A stretch of DNA of 59,275 nucleotides, from positions 1 to 59,275 of the forward strand of contig JAFZAZ010000013.1 of assembly GCA_017561985.1 (NCBI GenBank), written 5' to 3'. The translations under genes and the position numbers were made by a program. The stretch comes from Lachnospiraceae bacterium. Lineage in GTDB: Bacteria > Bacillota_A > Clostridia > Lachnospirales > Lachnospiraceae. This document shows, piece by piece, positions 46,834 to 54,941 of this stretch. Positions within the stretch are counted from its first letter, which is position 1. Each line of letters begins with the position of its first letter. The notes under the pieces were generated by a model. That model saw nothing but the letters and a program-made list of their open reading frames with translations. It was not told the origin of the DNA and did no database searches.

Positions 46834-48105
46834 TTACTCGCCAAATGCCTGCTTAAGGTCGGCGAGGATGTCGTCGATGTTCTCGGTGCCGACGGAGAGG
46901 CGGATGAGGTCCGGTGCTACGCCTGCTTCAACGAGCTGTTCATCGGTGAGCTGACGGTGCGTGTGGCTTGCCGGGTGAAGGAGGCAGGTCTTCGCATCCG
47001 CAACGTGCGTAACGATCGTGATGAACTTCAGGCTGTCCATGAAGTCGATGGAAGCCTGACGGCCGCCCTTGATGCCGAAGGCGATAACGCCGCAGGTGCC
47101 CTTCGGGCAGTACTTCTTCGCAAGCTCATAGTTCTTGTCGCCCTCAAGGCCCGCATAATGAACCCATGCAACCTTGTCGTTGCTCTGCAGATACTTCGCA
47201 ACAGCCAGAGCGTTGCTGCAGTGGCGCTCCATGCGAAGCGGAAGGCTCTCAAGGCCGAGGTTAAGGTAGAAAGCATTTTGCGGGGACTGGATGGAACCGA
47301 AGTCGCGCATCAGCTGGCTCGTAGCCTTGGTGATGTAAGCAGCCTTGCCGAATTTCTTTGTGTAGGTGAGACCGTGGTAGGACTCGTCGGGCGTCGTGAG
47401 ACCCGGGAAACGCTCAGCGTTAGCTTCCCAGTCGAAATTGCCGCTGTCCACGATGGCGCCGCCGACGCATACCGCGTGGCCGTCCATGTACTTCGTCGTC
47501 GAGTGCGTCACGATGTCGCAGCCCCACTCGATCGGGCGGCAGTTCACGGGCGTCGCGAACGTGTTGTCAATGATGAGCGGCATGCCATGCTTGTGCGCAA
47601 GCTTCGCAAAACGCTCGATGTCGAAGATCGTAACGGTCGGGTTCGTGATCGTCTCGCCGAAGATACACTTGGTGTTGGGCTTGATCAGCGCCTCAATCTC
47701 TTCGTCGGTGCTGTCCTGATCGAAGAAAATGCACTCGATGCCCATCTTCTTCATCGTCACGCCGAACAGATTGTAGGTACCGCCGTAGATTGCCGTCGAA
47801 GCGAGGAAACTGTCGCCGCACTCGCAGATGTTGAACACCGCGTAGAAGTTGGCGGCCTGCCCCGAGGACGTCAGCATACCTGCGTAGCCGCCCTCCATCG
47901 CCGTGATCTTCGCCGCTACCGCGTCGTTCGTCGGGTTCTGCAGGCGGGTGTAGAAGTAGCCCGAAGCCTCCAGGTCGAACAGCGCGCCCATGGCGTCGCT
48001 CGTATCATATTTAAACGTCGTGCTCTGGTAGATCGGCAGCTGTCTCGGCTCACCCTGCGAAGGCTTCCAGCCCTCGTGGATACATTTCGTCTCAATCTTG
48101 GACAT
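46834..48105 (-). CDS. metY: O-acetylhomoserine sulfhydrylase
   Basis: A 423-residue PLP enzyme that makes homocysteine from O-acetylhomoserine and sulfide. YTRLQNPTND is the phosphate/substrate region, ALTSSGQAA-like MLTSSGQAAN binds PLP, and Lys in HSTTKYMDGH forms the Schiff base. The length and the MSKIETKCIHEGW start match MetY rather than cystathionine gamma-synthase (about 380). The start ATG at 48105 has a ccggaggtac site. A promoter lies at 48186-48214. No S-box-like sensor fits in the short leader. Together with metK it serves methionine and SAM supply. Confidence 0.95.
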   Translation of the reverse strand: MSKIETKCIHEGWKPSQGEPRQLPIYQSTTFKYDTSDAMGALFDLEASGYFYTRLQNPTNDAVAAKITAMEGGYAGMLTSSGQAANFYAVFNICECGDSFLASTAIYGGTYNLFGVTMKKMGIECIFFDQDSTDEEIEALIKPNTKCIFGETITNPTVTIFDIERFAKLAHKHGMPLIIDNTFATPVNCRPIEWGCDIVTHSTTKYMDGHAVCVGGAIVDSGNFDWEANAERFPGLTTPDESYHGLTYTKKFGKAAYITKATSQLMRDFGSIQSPQNAFYLNLGLESLPLRMERHCSNALAVAKYLQSNDKVAWVHYAGLEGDKNYELAKKYCPKGTCGVIAFGIKGGRQASIDFMDSLKFITIVTHVADAKTCLLHPASHTHRQLTDEQLVEAGVAPDLIRLSVGTENIDDILADLKQAFGE

Positions 48106-48135
48106 AAATCAGTACCTCCGGTTTGAATAAATAAA

Positions 48136-48164
48136 GGAAAATGCGCGATTCCGCTGCATTTTCC
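48136..48164. repeat. Inverted pair of the GGAAAATG word in the metY leader
   Basis: GGAAAATGC and GCATTTTCC face each other around 11 bases between the metY promoter and its start codon, so the metY mRNA leader can form this hairpin. Confidence 0.65.
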
Positions 48165-48185
48165 GCGAAAGTCGCTTTGAAAAAT

Positions 48186-48214
48186 AAAATACCACAGCGA
48201 GTAGGATTTTACAA
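48186..48214 (-). promoter_or_regulatory. Promoter of metY
   Basis: On the minus strand TTGTAA (48214-48209) and TATTTT (48191-48186) are 17 bases apart, about 80 bases before the start codon. Confidence 0.5.
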
Positions 48215-48388
48215 CTGTTTTTGCGTCAGGGACGATTCCTCTTTTGCGAGCCTTGCCATAGATTTTGCCTATCGACACCGCTTTGAGATAAGAAACGCTG
48301 CCGTGCGGTGGTGCAGAGCCCCTTCGCCGCGCCGCCGCACCGGCGCCGAAAGCCTGTCGCGGCCGGGACCACCTTGCGTTTTTGTAAG
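48215..48388. other. Unexplained structured GC-rich intergenic segment
   Basis: Between the metY promoter and the island promoter lie about 170 bases that no gene explains. On the minus strand it holds a hairpin CTTATC...GATAGG, a GATAGGCAAAATCTATGGC loop, a CTCGCAAAAGAG loop, and a very GC-rich part (48300-48375) with ggtggtc repeated as accacc. It has the look of a structured RNA, but no known class fits fully. Confidence 0.35.
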
Positions 48389-48417
48389 TTGACACGAAAA
48401 ATGACCGATGCTATGAT
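48389..48417 (+). promoter_or_regulatory. SigmaA promoter of the island operon
   Basis: TTGACA (48389-48394), a 17-base spacer and TATGAT (48412-48417). The leader to the first gene is long, about 240 bases, AT-rich, with a hairpin around aacccgctataaacaaggggtt (about 48487-48510 in two arms, aaccc/ggggtt). Confidence 0.8.
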
Positions 48418-48666
48418 ATATTAAATTACAATTTAATACTCGTAATCTGCTTTTGTGACAAATCAAACACACTTAAAAAGAGTTGCAAACCCGCTATAAA
48501 CAAGGGGTTTCGCGAGGCTCTCAAGGATGTAACGCTGTATGTAAAAACAGATATTATAGCATTTTTACGGCATGGCAGAAAACGGTTGATTGTAATGAGG
48601 TACATGCTAAGGAGGCGAATGCCCCCTGGAAGTGGAAAAAATCATCAAAGGCAAAGGAGGACAAAA

Positions 48667-49905
48667 ATGGAAGGGTTTTGCTTTTCAGTTAGCGAAAATA
48701 CGATCAACACGCTGTTGCAGACCGGCTACCAAAGCGAACCCGTACGCGAGGCTCTAAAAGGTAAGACAAGCATTGAAGTTATGGAAATATCGGTAGAGAT
48801 AACCTGGAGGGTGAGCCAGGCACCGTCCGTTAGCTTTGCCGATATTGATACTTCAAGGGAGGCTTTAGACGACGACGGAAATCCGTTGGTGTTTGACCCC
48901 AATATGTTTGTCGTGTCGGCAGCGGTCGGCCTTGCGGTAACGGGGCAGGAAGAATGTGAAGTGGATATTGAGATCATAGCGGAGACTATGTTTGTAAACA
49001 ACAAGGACGTTGCATTTAAAGCTGCGGGAATGTTTGTCGACAAATATCAATCCGCGGACAAGGCGATCTTCAAGGGCATTTGTCAGGATTTGATCTCGGC
49101 TATTAACACGGTGCTTGGATTTTACGGAGGACATGTACCGATGCTGTTTTCCATGCAGTCGCTTGAAAAACAGGGAATTTATGCGCCGTATTACAGCTTG
49201 GTGAAGCTGAACGGAACGATGAATCTGTGCGGAACGTTTGAGAAATCGGACGGTTTTGCTATAGGAACGATCCCTCCCGGGAAGGATTTCGCGCTGACCG
49301 TTACCAACCAGGTGTTCAAGGTCTTCCTCAACGTTCAGTTCCAGACACATATTGACGGGAAGCCGACCAGGGAGGAGTTTACCAGGGATCTCGGCATCAC
49401 GACAGGAAAGGCGGTTTTGAAGCTCCTCGCAAAACAGGTTTTCTGTGAAGATATTAAAGACGGCGAAATCTTTATGAGGGTGGGCATTGATCTTACCGCG
49501 GAGGGATCAGTACGAGTAGCGGGCACCAATCCCGGGATTTCCTACAAATGTGAATTCACGCCGGAACTGCTTCAAACCGGCGCAACGTTGTCGATGAACG
49601 GAAACCACATTCACGGTAATCTCTGCGATTTCAAATCGTTTACAGTGCTTTTGACACCGGCCGGAGAATGGTATGAACAGCTGCTCGGAGGTCTGGTCTG
49701 GGTGCTTGCGGAAGCGATCGTAAATTTCGTAACCGGCCTCATTCCGAGTGTCATTACGATTCCGTTTGATATTGATATTAAAGAGGCGGAGTTTACGAAC
49801 CTGGAACTGTACACGATGAAGGTGAACATAACAAACTTGATGAACACGTATGCTGATAACATGATGACTGTTAGCGGAAACATCTTAGCAAGATTAGAGG
49901 GATAA
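48667..49905 (+). CDS. Island protein 1: beta-rich, possibly TULIP/P47-like
   Basis: A 412-residue protein without signal peptide or membrane helix until a hydrophobic stretch near 350-375 (LLGGLVWVLAEAIVNFVTGL). It starts with an amphipathic segment (FCFSVSENTINTLLQTGY) and continues with alternating beta-strand patterns (VMEISVEITWRVSQAPSV, CEVDIEIIAETMFVNN, VKLNGTMNLCGTF). That layout is reminiscent of TULIP lipid-binding proteins such as clostridial P47/OrfX, but similarity by eye is weak. The ATG at 48667 follows a strong caaaggagg site. It is the first gene after the island promoter and is directly followed, without spacing, by the next gene. Confidence 0.6.
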   Translation: MEGFCFSVSENTINTLLQTGYQSEPVREALKGKTSIEVMEISVEITWRVSQAPSVSFADIDTSREALDDDGNPLVFDPNMFVVSAAVGLAVTGQEECEVDIEIIAETMFVNNKDVAFKAAGMFVDKYQSADKAIFKGICQDLISAINTVLGFYGGHVPMLFSMQSLEKQGIYAPYYSLVKLNGTMNLCGTFEKSDGFAIGTIPPGKDFALTVTNQVFKVFLNVQFQTHIDGKPTREEFTRDLGITTGKAVLKLLAKQVFCEDIKDGEIFMRVGIDLTAEGSVRVAGTNPGISYKCEFTPELLQTGATLSMNGNHIHGNLCDFKSFTVLLTPAGEWYEQLLGGLVWVLAEAIVNFVTGLIPSVITIPFDIDIKEAEFTNLELYTMKVNITNLMNTYADNMMTVSGNILARLEG

Positions 49906-51195
49906 ATGAAAAAACACGAGATAAATAAAAAACAAAACAGCGTTACATTGTTGAGACATACTGCCGTACCGTCACACACGTTGCTGAAAGAGGCGGCTGT
50001 GTCGATGTGTTTCACAGGGGTTTCTCTGCCGCAGGACATTAAGGCGAAAAAAAGAGAAAAACGGAAAGTAGAAGACGGCATTGTCATTCACTATGAGTTT
50101 GACAGGACGCCGTTTGCTGTCAATTACAACCTGATGGCAAAGTATGACCCGACACAAAAGATTGATGTCGGCGGAACGCTTGGCGCCAGGAGAGATGACG
50201 AGCACAATCGTCCGTCCGAAGAAGAGAAGGAAATGTGGCTCGACCAGGCGAGAAGAGAGAGAACACACCTGAAGGAGGTAAAAAACGGACCGGAGCTGCT
50301 GGATGCGTATACGAAGCATCAAAACGTTTATATCAGAGCATTTGACACAAACTCGTTTTGCACGACGTGGACGAGCGATGGCGTCGAAGCGATGGTGCGA
50401 GATACGCATGAAGCGCTGCTTCAAAACGATGCCGAGATTAACGCGAAGTCATATGCGCCGGAGAAAGACGGGAATAAATTGGAGACATATAACTACAAGG
50501 CTTTTGAAGTAAAGAGCGAGCTGATATATTCGTTGCTTGCACTGACCGGGGCCAAGTCATCGCTGAATCCTGTGGGAGCAAATTATCTGACGGAGTCTTC
50601 GCTGACAGAAGCACTCAATGCCATCAACGAGTTCTCCAATAGGGTCTATGACACGGGAAATGACAAAGAAAACACGACTCCCATGACAAAGGAAAGTGTT
50701 TATGAAGCAGTGAGCAATCCTCCGAAGAACAGAAAGAAAAAAGACAAAGAAGACGATCCGTATGAGGAGTTTGCGTACTATTGCGCCAGACTTGAGAACG
50801 AAAAGAACGGCGGCGTGAATATGGAGAAAGACCGGTACGGACGCGAGGCATATTTCCGTGGGCTGATGGAGGAGATGGCACAGCGCAATTCGGAAGGCAT
50901 CCTGCTTCACGAGGGTACGTTCGAAGGAGTGATCCCGGATGACGGTTTTGAGATGGACCTGCTCCTGCGCCAGGAAAACGGAAAGACGAAAGAAATCGTT
51001 GTGCTGCAGGTCAAAACACCTGAGTTTGATATCGATGTCGACAGCGAAAAATGGTCGCAGGAGTACAAAGGGGCACTTGAGACGAAAGTGCAGGATGTTT
51101 CATTTGTCGGACAGAATGTGATCGGTATTGTGAAAGACGGCATCGGTCAAATCGTACGCAAGGAAGTGGCAAAGTATGAGGGTATCAACATCTAA
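49906..51195 (+). CDS. Island protein 2: unrecognised, with a nuclease-like D...QxK motif
   Basis: A 429-residue soluble, charged protein. The start codon directly abuts the stop of the preceding gene. No family is recognised overall. The C-terminal third has FEMDLLLRQ (D351) and, after two strands, IVVLQVKTPE (Q368, K370), then a helix and strand. This order is like the PD-(D/E)xK restriction-endonuclease fold with a Q-x-K variant. A Lys/Glu-rich linker (NRKKKDKEDDPYEEF) divides the protein in two near residue 285. The function in the island is unknown; a nuclease, an inactive fold or coincidence are all possible. Its last 20 bases overlap the polyprenyl synthase gene. Confidence 0.6.
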   Translation: MKKHEINKKQNSVTLLRHTAVPSHTLLKEAAVSMCFTGVSLPQDIKAKKREKRKVEDGIVIHYEFDRTPFAVNYNLMAKYDPTQKIDVGGTLGARRDDEHNRPSEEEKEMWLDQARRERTHLKEVKNGPELLDAYTKHQNVYIRAFDTNSFCTTWTSDGVEAMVRDTHEALLQNDAEINAKSYAPEKDGNKLETYNYKAFEVKSELIYSLLALTGAKSSLNPVGANYLTESSLTEALNAINEFSNRVYDTGNDKENTTPMTKESVYEAVSNPPKNRKKKDKEDDPYEEFAYYCARLENEKNGGVNMEKDRYGREAYFRGLMEEMAQRNSEGILLHEGTFEGVIPDDGFEMDLLLRQENGKTKEIVVLQVKTPEFDIDVDSEKWSQEYKGALETKVQDVSFVGQNVIGIVKDGIGQIVRKEVAKYEGINI

Positions 51196-52189
51196 ACCGG
51201 AAAAAACAGTCCTCAAAACGATCACGAACGACATTTTGCGCGAAGATCTTGTGCAGTTTGAGCAGAAGCTTCAGGCGCAGCTGTCAAGGCAGAGCGAATA
51301 TCTGACGGACAACGAGTATGAGATGTACCGGCGGGGAAAGAAACTGCGTCCGATCCTTGCACTCTTATTTTCCCGAATGGTCTGCGGAAACGAGGAGCTG
51401 CTCCCCGAAAAATGCTACAAGGCAGCTGCGTCTCTGGAGATGCTCCACGTGGCCAGTCTGATCCACGACGATATCATCGACAACTCCGATTATCGCCGCA
51501 GTCTGCCTACAGTTCACAACAACAGAGGAATCGGCAGCGCGATCATTTTGGGGGACATGCAGTTTTTGCAGGCGGTCAGGGGTTTCGTGGACGTCATCCA
51601 GGTGCAGGACGACATGGAACTGGTGCAGATGGTTCTCGACGTGGCGTTCGACGTCTCCAGAGGCGAGATGGACGAGATACTCGCGCCGAAGGCGGAGGAC
51701 TACGAGAAGATGCGCCAGAGGTATCTGAAGACGATCGAGAGAAAAACGGCCACGCTCATGGGGTTGGCGTGTGAAGCCGGAGTAATCCTCGGCGGAGGAA
51801 AGCGGAGCGACTCGAGGAGAGCCGGAAATTTCGGAAGAAGAGTCGGCCTGGCGTTTCAGATTATGGACGATGTGACGGATTTTATCCGTTCCAAAAATGA
51901 GGCGGGAAAAACCGGACAGACCGACTTGCGAAACCGGACGCTGTCTCTTCCGATCATTCTTGCGCTGGAGAGCGCGGAAAATACGTGCCTGACGGACTAT
52001 ATGAACAACGAGAATGCAGAGCTTACAGCGGATGTTTTTAACTATGTGATGGTTAACGGGCTCTGTAAAGCATATGAGTACGCGAGGGCATACGCGCAGG
52101 AAGCACAGGAATACCTTAGCTTTTTTCCGCGCAATCGATACTCTGAGTGCCTGAAAGAGCTGCTCAGCGAAATGGTAGATAAAGTATAG
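51176..52189 (+). CDS. Polyprenyl diphosphate synthase (trans-isoprenyl family)
   Basis: A 337-residue enzyme that lengthens isoprenoid diphosphates by head-to-tail condensation of IPP. The two Asp-rich motifs are intact: DDIID (98-102) and DDVTD (231-235). Other motifs are GKKLRP, the Lys in RKTATLMG, GRRVGLAFQIMDD and DLRNRTLSLPI. The residues four and five before the first motif are small (A93, S94), which in this family permits long products (C25 or more), so a long chain is inferred. The start ATG at 51176 overlaps the preceding gene by 20 bases and is preceded by aaggaagtgg. It may be an accessory prenyl synthase dedicated to this island. Confidence 0.92.
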   Translation: MRVSTSKPEKTVLKTITNDILREDLVQFEQKLQAQLSRQSEYLTDNEYEMYRRGKKLRPILALLFSRMVCGNEELLPEKCYKAAASLEMLHVASLIHDDIIDNSDYRRSLPTVHNNRGIGSAIILGDMQFLQAVRGFVDVIQVQDDMELVQMVLDVAFDVSRGEMDEILAPKAEDYEKMRQRYLKTIERKTATLMGLACEAGVILGGGKRSDSRRAGNFGRRVGLAFQIMDDVTDFIRSKNEAGKTGQTDLRNRTLSLPIILALESAENTCLTDYMNNENAELTADVFNYVMVNGLCKAYEYARAYAQEAQEYLSFFPRNRYSECLKELLSEMVDKV

Positions 52190-52198
52190 GAGAAGGTT

Positions 52199-53848
52199 AT
52201 GGGGAATCTAACAACATTTTTGTATAACTATCTCAAACAGAAAACGGGAGATAGAGAGAGTAAAGTCTGGCTGCCCAATGAACTCAAACAGTATTGTCCG
52301 GTTAAGGCGGAGGATCCCATTGCGGTAGACTTTTCGAAATGCGCAGAGATGATCACGACAACAATGGTTTCCAGTTATCGCAACATGTTTAATCTGGCAA
52401 CAAAAGACGTCGATCCGGATCTGAACAAACTGGTTTTTGATTCGGTGCAGTTTTCGAAGGACATGAGCGAGCAGGACATAGTATTTTACATTTCGAAAGT
52501 GACAATGAACGGAATCGAAAACATCGCAATGCAAACGCTTGCTGCGACGAAAAAGGATGACGAAAACGGCACGTACACGTTGACGATTCCGATCACCGGA
52601 CCGGCGTATCCTACAACCTCGGGAGAATTAGACGAGTTTAAGATTACGCTGGACTTCCATCTGGAGCAGAAACTGTGTGCATACATTAAGTCCGAATATA
52701 GCAAGGGAAACTATGTACCTGCCGAGGAGTATCACGCGGAGAAATACCTCGGCGAGGCGTGGCCGAAATGTGACCTGATTTTTTCCGGTCAGATTGTAAT
52801 TCAGCTGAAAGATCCGACACAAAGCTCGGTGCAGTTGACTACGGATGTTATGTTTAGCGTTGACCATGGCGATAACGGCAGAGCACTCGCGGCGGACGTA
52901 GGAGAAATCGCGGCAGACATACCTGCTTTTGTAAAGAATGCGGAGTTCAAGATCGAGTCTTTCGAATCGAATTATCCGGATTACGATGAAGGCTTTACGA
53001 CCTATTTCCGGATCATGATGGGTGACAACAATGTATTGGACGGCATCATGAAGGATGTGTTCCATATGCTGAACGACGAGAAGATTCTGAAGGATCTTTC
53101 TGATCGGTTATCGGGATACACAGTGCAGGCGTTTGATAATGTGCTCGGAGGTGTAGACGGAGAGCTTCCTACGACGGCACTGCAGGAGAAAAATGCGATT
53201 GATCAGTATATCTTTGACAGAATACGATATGCGCTTTGCTATGAAAACAGCAACTACTATCTCCCTCGTGTGATCAGTGAATGCAAAGATCCCGATCTTA
53301 CGGATCTTGATTTTCATGATATTGATCTCGGCGGGCTCAACAATACCGACGGAATAGCGGTTGATAAACTCATCCTTAAGCATGTCAGAATGCAAGGTCT
53401 TGAGACTCTCGCCGTATCTTTGGACGATATCGGGTTTATGATTTCGGAAGAAACCAAGCGTGAGCTGGCTACCATGCTTGCGAGGTTGCGGCTTACCATA
53501 ACCGGCGGCATTGATATGTCGATGAACGGCGAACCGATAGAAGGAGATTTTACGGTAACTACATCAAAGCTTCCGTTTGATCTGAGATGCGTGATTTCGG
53601 GAAGTGAGACAGACGATTTTTCGATCCGGATAGAGTCCGCGCGGCTGGATTATGAGCCGGAAGCGATCCACATATCTCTTGGGATCGAATGTAAGCTTCG
53701 CAAGCTTCTCGAAGAGATCCTTAATACACCGGGAATTCAGACGAAACTGCTGGATGCACTGAATGACAAGCTTGCCGATAACTACGAAACGATCAGCGAT
53801 AATGCAACGGCGACGATCAAAGACATATTAAACAATACAAACAAATGA
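52199..53848 (+). CDS. Island protein 3: beta-rich, possibly TULIP-like
   Basis: A 549-residue protein with no signal peptide and no convincing membrane helix. It opens with an amphipathic helix (LTTFLYNYLKQKTGD) and has long alternating strands (ENGTYTLTIPITGP, CDLIFSGQIVIQLKDP, VQLTTDVMFSVDHG), two features shared with island protein 1. It looks like a longer paralogue in style, though sequence identity is not evident. The C-terminus ends in helices (KLLDALNDKLADNYETI). The ATG at 52199 follows aggagaaggtt, nine bases after the polyprenyl synthase. I infer a lipid-handling fold with low confidence; the alternative is an uncharacterised bacterial family. Confidence 0.55.
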   Translation: MGNLTTFLYNYLKQKTGDRESKVWLPNELKQYCPVKAEDPIAVDFSKCAEMITTTMVSSYRNMFNLATKDVDPDLNKLVFDSVQFSKDMSEQDIVFYISKVTMNGIENIAMQTLAATKKDDENGTYTLTIPITGPAYPTTSGELDEFKITLDFHLEQKLCAYIKSEYSKGNYVPAEEYHAEKYLGEAWPKCDLIFSGQIVIQLKDPTQSSVQLTTDVMFSVDHGDNGRALAADVGEIAADIPAFVKNAEFKIESFESNYPDYDEGFTTYFRIMMGDNNVLDGIMKDVFHMLNDEKILKDLSDRLSGYTVQAFDNVLGGVDGELPTTALQEKNAIDQYIFDRIRYALCYENSNYYLPRVISECKDPDLTDLDFHDIDLGGLNNTDGIAVDKLILKHVRMQGLETLAVSLDDIGFMISEETKRELATMLARLRLTITGGIDMSMNGEPIEGDFTVTTSKLPFDLRCVISGSETDDFSIRIESARLDYEPEAIHISLGIECKLRKLLEEILNTPGIQTKLLDALNDKLADNYETISDNATATIKDILNNTNK

Positions 53849-53861
53849 AAGGAGAGAAACC

Positions 53862-54941
53862 GTGTATAGAAAATTTAAGACATACATGTTGAATGTGCCG
53901 ACGGCGTGCTCCTGCTACGATACCTCCGGTTTTAATAGACCCAACATTGTAATCAGCGGCTGGGATTCCGGCGCCGGTGATGGGTCTCAGTGGCTGAATG
54001 CGCGGATAATCGCGCTGATAAACCAGTACATTTCAAACGCGGACATGAAAGTCCGACTGACGCGTTTTATGATTGGACTTGAGAACAGTGTAAATGATGC
54101 GAATGAGTTTTTCATGTATCATACACGTGAGGAAGCGGCACAGGAACTCAAAATCTTTATTGCGCCGGAGTTCTATTTTAGACCTCCTTGTATCGAGGAG
54201 TCTCACGGAGAAGCTTACTCGCTACAGGAATACGAGGAACTGAAGCGTTTTTTTGAAAACTATTTTCAAGTTCGTTCGACTATTCATCCGGATGAGATTA
54301 TGAGTCACTGGCTGATCTTGTGCGGAACATGTGTATATAATAACACCCGGACGCCAGGCAGAGTGCGTATTAATAACTCTATACCGGCATATTATGTAGA
54401 TGACCAAGGAAATGCGCATTTGCAAGAGATAAGAAAAACTGCCACTTCAAATATTGACGGGGTACGGCGCAGAGAAGATTCCAATTCGTTCTTAAACATG
54501 AGATACAGCCAAATCGAAGCTGACAAACATTATTTTGAAAACTTGAAGGTGTTTGTCGAAATATGTCTTGAACACGGAAACGGCTATATGCTTGAATTCC
54601 TGAAAAGAAGACCGGACGCAGCGATAAAGGCGCATGTTATCTGCGCGGCGGGAATGCCTGTACAGTTGGCAAAGACGCGAACGGGAACAGCAATCATCAG
54701 AAACGACGGAATGCTCAAACAGACAGACACAGAGATGATGAGTGCGTTTGAAAACTACGGTGGATTGCCGTCTGTTCCTGTGTTTGGCGGTGTGCAGCAA
54801 CGACAGGTATATCCGTGGAGGGATTTCGATATAAGAGGCGGTGTGGTTCAGGATCCGAGTTATGAGTTGTATGGAAACCCGCATTTTGAACCAAGGGTCT
54901 ACTACATAGAGGAGAACGCATATGACATGGGAAGAGCTTAA
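53862..54941 (+). CDS. Island protein 4: nitrilase-superfamily-like
   Basis: A 359-residue protein starting with GTG at 53862 behind gaaaggagag. It has features in the order expected of carbon-nitrogen hydrolases: E103 in KIFIAPEFYFRP after a strand, a strand WLILCGTCVYN, K192 in HLQEIRKTATS, and C261 in AHVICAAGMP. In the family a Glu, a Lys and a Cys form the triad for amide or nitrile cleavage. The spacing is longer than usual and the rest is poorly matched, so the call is tentative. It may release or transfer an amide group on the island's product. Its last 20 bases overlap the next gene. Confidence 0.5.
   Translation: MYRKFKTYMLNVPTACSCYDTSGFNRPNIVISGWDSGAGDGSQWLNARIIALINQYISNADMKVRLTRFMIGLENSVNDANEFFMYHTREEAAQELKIFIAPEFYFRPPCIEESHGEAYSLQEYEELKRFFENYFQVRSTIHPDEIMSHWLILCGTCVYNNTRTPGRVRINNSIPAYYVDDQGNAHLQEIRKTATSNIDGVRRREDSNSFLNMRYSQIEADKHYFENLKVFVEICLEHGNGYMLEFLKRRPDAAIKAHVICAAGMPVQLAKTRTGTAIIRNDGMLKQTDTEMMSAFENYGGLPSVPVFGGVQQRQVYPWRDFDIRGGVVQDPSYELYGNPHFEPRVYYIEENAYDMGRA

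Noticed and set aside
48215..48330. A SAM riboswitch for metY
   Set aside because: CTTATC and GGCAA occur, but the S-box kink-turn and closing helix cannot be formed, and the promoter lies downstream of it.
48300..48375. A T-box on the minus strand, because of a GCAAGGTGGTCCC-like sequence
   Set aside because: No specifier stem, no following terminator with a T-run, and the metY promoter lies downstream of it.
48483..48692. A small gene ahead of the island containing HAKEANAPWKWKKSSK
   Set aside because: No ribosome site at its start, and its end overlaps the strongly supported start at 48667; it may be a decayed fragment but cannot be shown.
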